A DNA stretch of 15,858 nucleotides, taken from assembly GCA_016296565.1 (NCBI GenBank), contig JAEDJB010000032.1, positions 1-15,858 on the forward strand, given 5' to 3'. The stretch comes from Oscillospiraceae bacterium. GTDB lineage: Bacteria > Bacillota > Clostridia > Oscillospirales > Oscillospiraceae. Below, in pieces: positions 13,298 to 15,858 of the stretch. The notes beneath the pieces are model-generated. The model was not told the origin of the DNA and made no database searches. It saw nothing but the letters and a program-made list of their open reading frames with translations. A program made the position numbers and the translations under genes. Each line of letters opens with the position of its first letter. Position 1 is the stretch's first letter.

Positions 13298-14260
13298 TTA
13301 AATGATATAGTACCATTCTTCGCTCTGCTGGAGCTCTTCTGTTTTGTACTCGCTGCTGCCCCCTTGCTTATACTCCAGCTCCTGGTTCTTGATGCTGACC
13401 CGGGTGTCTCTGGGAATGGAGCTGGTGATGAAGGCGTTGCCGCCGATCACGGAGTTTGCGCCGATGACCGTCTGCCCGCCCAGGACAGACGCGCCGGAAT
13501 AGATGGTCACGTTGTCCTCGATGGTGGGGTGGCGCTTGGTCCCCCGAAGGGTCTGACCGGCCCGGGTGGACAGCGCGCCGATGGTCACCCCCTGGTAGAT
13601 TTTCACGTTTTCGCCGATGACTGCGGTTTCGCCGATGACGGTGCCGGTTCCGTGGTCGATGAAAAAGTACTTCCCGATGGTGGCCCCCGGGTGGATGTCG
13701 ATCCCCGTGACAGAGTGGGCGTATTCCGTCATCAGCCGGGGGATCAGAGGCACATCCAGCAGATAGAGCTCGTGGGCGATCCGGTTGATGGTGGAGGCCA
13801 TGAGACCGGGGTAGGCCAGAATCACCTCTTCCGTGCAGCCTGCCGCCGGGTCGCCGGCAAAGGTTGCCTGGAGGTCGGTTTCCACCATCTCCCGGATGGA
13901 GGGGACCCGGCGGAAGAACTCTTTGCAAATCCGGAAAGCCGCCCCTTCCGCCTGCTGGTCCGTCAACGTGCCCCGCTTTCTGCAAAAGCCCAGGGCAAGG
14001 ATGATCTGCTTGTTTAAATGATAGAAAATGTCCTCGATCAAAACGGACAGACTGTTCTGGACGTTGTAAATCTTGAAGGCTTTCTTCCGGAAGTATCCGG
14101 GAAACACAATCTGGGACAGCTTGTCGACCAGCTCAATGACCTTGGCCTTGTCGGGCTTGTCGAATATATTGATCCGGTCAATGTCCTTCTCCCCGTTGTA
14201 GTCCTCTAAAATGAAGGAGACAATGGTCTCCACCTCTGCTTCAATTTTGTGTTCACCCAT
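13298..14260 (-). CDS. cysE: Serine O-acetyltransferase
   Basis: This protein of 320 residues makes O-acetylserine from serine and acetyl-CoA, the first step of cysteine synthesis. The long helical N-terminal half (about 1-180) is followed by left-handed beta-helix hexapeptide repeats. The catalytic region reads TGIDIHPGATIG, then FIDHGTGTVIGETAVIG, with both active-site histidines (DIHP and DHGTG), and then TIGALS. The length and helical N terminus resemble the SrpH/EpsC-like long form rather than the short E. coli form. The C terminus ends in Ile-Ile, of interest because CysE usually docks to cysteine synthase through a terminal Ile. The start at 14260 is chosen because AAAGGAGGTG lies just upstream and the longer reading frame adds only unrelated residues. 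It starts 28 bases after the cysteine desulfurase stop, in one operon. Confidence 0.92.
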   Translation of the reverse strand: MGEHKIEAEVETIVSFILEDYNGEKDIDRINIFDKPDKAKVIELVDKLSQIVFPGYFRKKAFKIYNVQNSLSVLIEDIFYHLNKQIILALGFCRKRGTLTDQQAEGAAFRICKEFFRRVPSIREMVETDLQATFAGDPAAGCTEEVILAYPGLMASTINRIAHELYLLDVPLIPRLMTEYAHSVTGIDIHPGATIGKYFFIDHGTGTVIGETAVIGENVKIYQGVTIGALSTRAGQTLRGTKRHPTIEDNVTIYSGASVLGGQTVIGANSVIGGNAFITSSIPRDTRVSIKNQELEYKQGGSSEYKTEELQQSEEWYYII

Positions 14261-14288
14261 CGTGATCCACCTCCTTTCCGCGCAGGGT

Positions 14289-15858
14289 TCAGGCAAAGGT
14301 TTTGAGCACCTTCACCAGCGCGTCGATATCATCCGGAGAATTGTACAGGGCCAGGGTGGGCCGCACGGAGCCCTCATAGCCGAAGTGCCGCAGGACGGGC
14401 TGGGCACAGTGGTGGCCGGTGCGGACGGCAATGCCGTAGCTGTTCAGGCGGCTGCCCACCTGGTCGTCGGAGTAACCGTCCAGCTTGAAGGAGAGAACGG
14501 AGGCCTTGTTGGCGGCGGTCCCGATGAGATGCAGGCCCTTGACCCGCTTCATCTTGTGGGTGGCGTACTGCAAGAGCTCGTGCTCCCATTTGTTAATGGA
14601 GGGCATCCCGATCTGGGTCAGATAGTCCAGGGCAGCTCCCAGCCCCACTGCGTCGGCGATGCTGCCGGTGCCCGCCTCGAACTTGTTGGGGGCGGGGTTG
14701 TAGATGGTGCGCTGGAAGGTCACGTCCGCGATCATGTTGCCGCCGCCGTGATAGGGACGGGCGGCTTCCAGCAGCTCCTTTTTGCCGTACACCGCGCCGA
14801 TGCCCGTGGGGGCGAAGATCTTGTGGCCGGAGAACACGTAAAAGTCCGCGTCCAGGGCCGAGACATTCACCGGGATGTGGGCCACAGACTGGGCCCCGTC
14901 GATGAGAATCCGCACCCCGTGCCGGTGGGCGATGGCGATGAGCTCCTCCACCGGGGTCACGGTGCCCAGCACGTTGGACACGTGGGTGACGGAGACAAAC
15001 TTGGTCCGCTTGGTGAAGAGCTTCTCATACTCGTGGAGGAGCAGCTGGCCGCTGTCGTCGCAGGGGATCACCTTGATCACCGCGCCGGTCTCCTGGGCGA
15101 TGAGCTGCCAGGGGACGATGTTGGCGTGGTGCTCCAGGATGGACACGATGATCTCATCCCCCGGCTCCAGGGTGGGCTTTACATAGGCGTGGGCCACCAG
15201 GTTGATGGCTTCCGTGGTGCCCCGGACGAAAACGATCTCGTCCTTGGAGGGTGCCCCCAGGAACCGGGCTACGGTTTCTCTGGCGTTTTCATAGGCGTCT
15301 GTGGACCGGGCTGCCAGGGTGTGCGCGCCCCGGTGCACGTTGGAGTTTTCGTGCTCGTAGTAGTAGGTCAGCCGGTCAATGACGGTTCTGGGGCGCTGGG
15401 TGGTGGCTCCATTGTCCAGCCACACCAGGGGGTTGCCGTTGATCTGCTCCGACAGAATGGGAAAGTCCGCCCGGATCTGAGCCAGAGTTTTGCTGCCCAC
15501 CAGGATGGAGTCGTTCCGGGTGGTGGGCTGGGGCTTGCTGCGCTCCTGGGCGCTTCTCCGGTCCCCGCCCAGGGAGGTGGGGGCATCAACGGCCCGGCCG
15601 GCCTCCTTGGCCTGGGCCTGGGAGAGAACGGTGGGGGCGTAGCTGGTCTGGGGAGGAACCGCCGGGGTCTGGGGGTTCGCCGCATCCTGGAGATGGGCCT
15701 CCCACGGGTCTGCCGGGGCCTCCACCCCTTGCAGCCAGGGATCGGCGGCAGCGCCGCCAAACCCGAAGGGGTGGGCCCAGTCAAAGGCGGCTGCGCCTTT
15801 GGCGGCGGCGGTGTTTACAATGGAGGGGTCGCCCGTCCTGACCAGCTTGTCGATCCCC
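14289..15858 (-). CDS. SufS-type cysteine desulfurase with long N-terminal extension, probable family 2A encapsulin cargo (5' partial)
   Basis: The C-terminal catalytic domain of about 400 residues is a group II PLP cysteine desulfurase, which releases sulfur from cysteine as a persulfide and leaves alanine. The Schiff-base lysine is in SGHKIFAPTG (codon 14820-14822) and the catalytic cysteine is in RTGHHCAQP (codon 14406-14408). EHHANIVPW, DGAQSVAH and FEAGTG are also present. The domain begins near LAQIRADFPIL (about 15485). Before it, at least 120 residues remain open to the window edge. They are rich in Ala, Pro, Gly and Gln and contain repeated DW/DPW motifs (FDWAH, DPWLQ, DPWEAH). Ordinary SufS starts almost directly at the catalytic domain. 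A long disordered extension plus an adjacent cysE is the known pattern of cargo for family 2A encapsulins. A GTG at 15725 could be an internal start, but the frame continues upstream with the same composition. Confidence 0.88.
   Translation of the reverse strand, partial: GIDKLVRTGDPSIVNTAAAKGAAAFDWAHPFGFGGAAADPWLQGVEAPADPWEAHLQDAANPQTPAVPPQTSYAPTVLSQAQAKEAGRAVDAPTSLGGDRRSAQERSKPQPTTRNDSILVGSKTLAQIRADFPILSEQINGNPLVWLDNGATTQRPRTVIDRLTYYYEHENSNVHRGAHTLAARSTDAYENARETVARFLGAPSKDEIVFVRGTTEAINLVAHAYVKPTLEPGDEIIVSILEHHANIVPWQLIAQETGAVIKVIPCDDSGQLLLHEYEKLFTKRTKFVSVTHVSNVLGTVTPVEELIAIAHRHGVRILIDGAQSVAHIPVNVSALDADFYVFSGHKIFAPTGIGAVYGKKELLEAARPYHGGGNMIADVTFQRTIYNPAPNKFEAGTGSIADAVGLGAALDYLTQIGMPSINKWEHELLQYATHKMKRVKGLHLIGTAANKASVLSFKLDGYSDDQVGSRLNSYGIAVRTGHHCAQPVLRHFGYEGSVRPTLALYNSPDDIDALVKVLKTFA

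Noticed and set aside
13286..14017. Plus-strand open frame opposite cysE
   Set aside because: It begins inside the shared terminator region, has Asp/Gly/Val-rich composition typical of an antisense shadow, and conflicts with the clear cysE gene.
1..15858. CRISPR arrays, tRNA or rRNA genes, insertion sequences
   Set aside because: I looked for regularly spaced repeats, cloverleaf-like elements and transposase genes and saw none.

Overview
The window is GC-rich. It has strong AGGAGG-type ribosome-binding sites, tightly packed operons, intrinsic terminators and Firmicute-type gene families (a YezD-like protein, TRAP systems, an NhaC-family antiporter, a FadR-type GntR regulator). The gene content fits an anaerobic, amino-acid-using Clostridia member, perhaps Oscillospiraceae. 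That assignment is inferred from style and content, as no rRNA or other taxonomic marker is present.

Layout. (1) 1-221: the broken 3' part of an SLC13/ArsB-like anion permease. (2) 326-3015: a promoter, a serine hydroxymethyltransferase-like PLP enzyme and a translationally coupled NhaC-family antiporter, closed by a strong terminator. (3) 3265-3966: a GntR/FCD regulator with its own promoter and terminator. (4) 4269-11541: one long catabolic-looking unit with a TRAP transporter (dctQ, dctM, dctP), an Asp/Glu-racemase-family protein and a five-gene flavin/iron-sulfur oxidoreductase: [2Fe-2S] protein, FAD/NAD(P) disulfide-reductase-like subunit, 4Fe-4S protein, BFD-like [2Fe-2S] protein and DAO-type flavoprotein. 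After a hairpin, an opine dehydrogenase-family gene follows (11615-12691). (5) 12877-13231: a consensus promoter, a structured leader ending in an intrinsic terminator, and a small YezD-family gene. (6) Minus strand, 13298-15858: serine O-acetyltransferase preceded by a SufS-type cysteine desulfurase with a very long, disordered-looking N-terminal extension that runs off the window.

How it may work. Regions 3-4 read as a regulon for import and oxidation of an N-substituted or cyclic amino acid (opine, D-amino acid or hydroxyproline class). The TRAP system would bring in a carboxylate, and the multi-subunit dehydrogenase, related to opine oxidases, HcnABC and dye-linked proline/hydroxyproline dehydrogenases, would oxidise it. 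The racemase and the opine dehydrogenase would process related compounds. Region 2 may belong to the same theme, because the SHMT-like enzyme keeps its PLP site but lacks the residues used for folate-dependent chemistry. Region 6 matches the cargo plus CysE signature of family 2A encapsulin sulfur compartments. If that is right, the shell gene should lie just beyond the right edge. The YezD-like gene next to it is also associated with sulfur metabolism and appears to be controlled by transcription attenuation.
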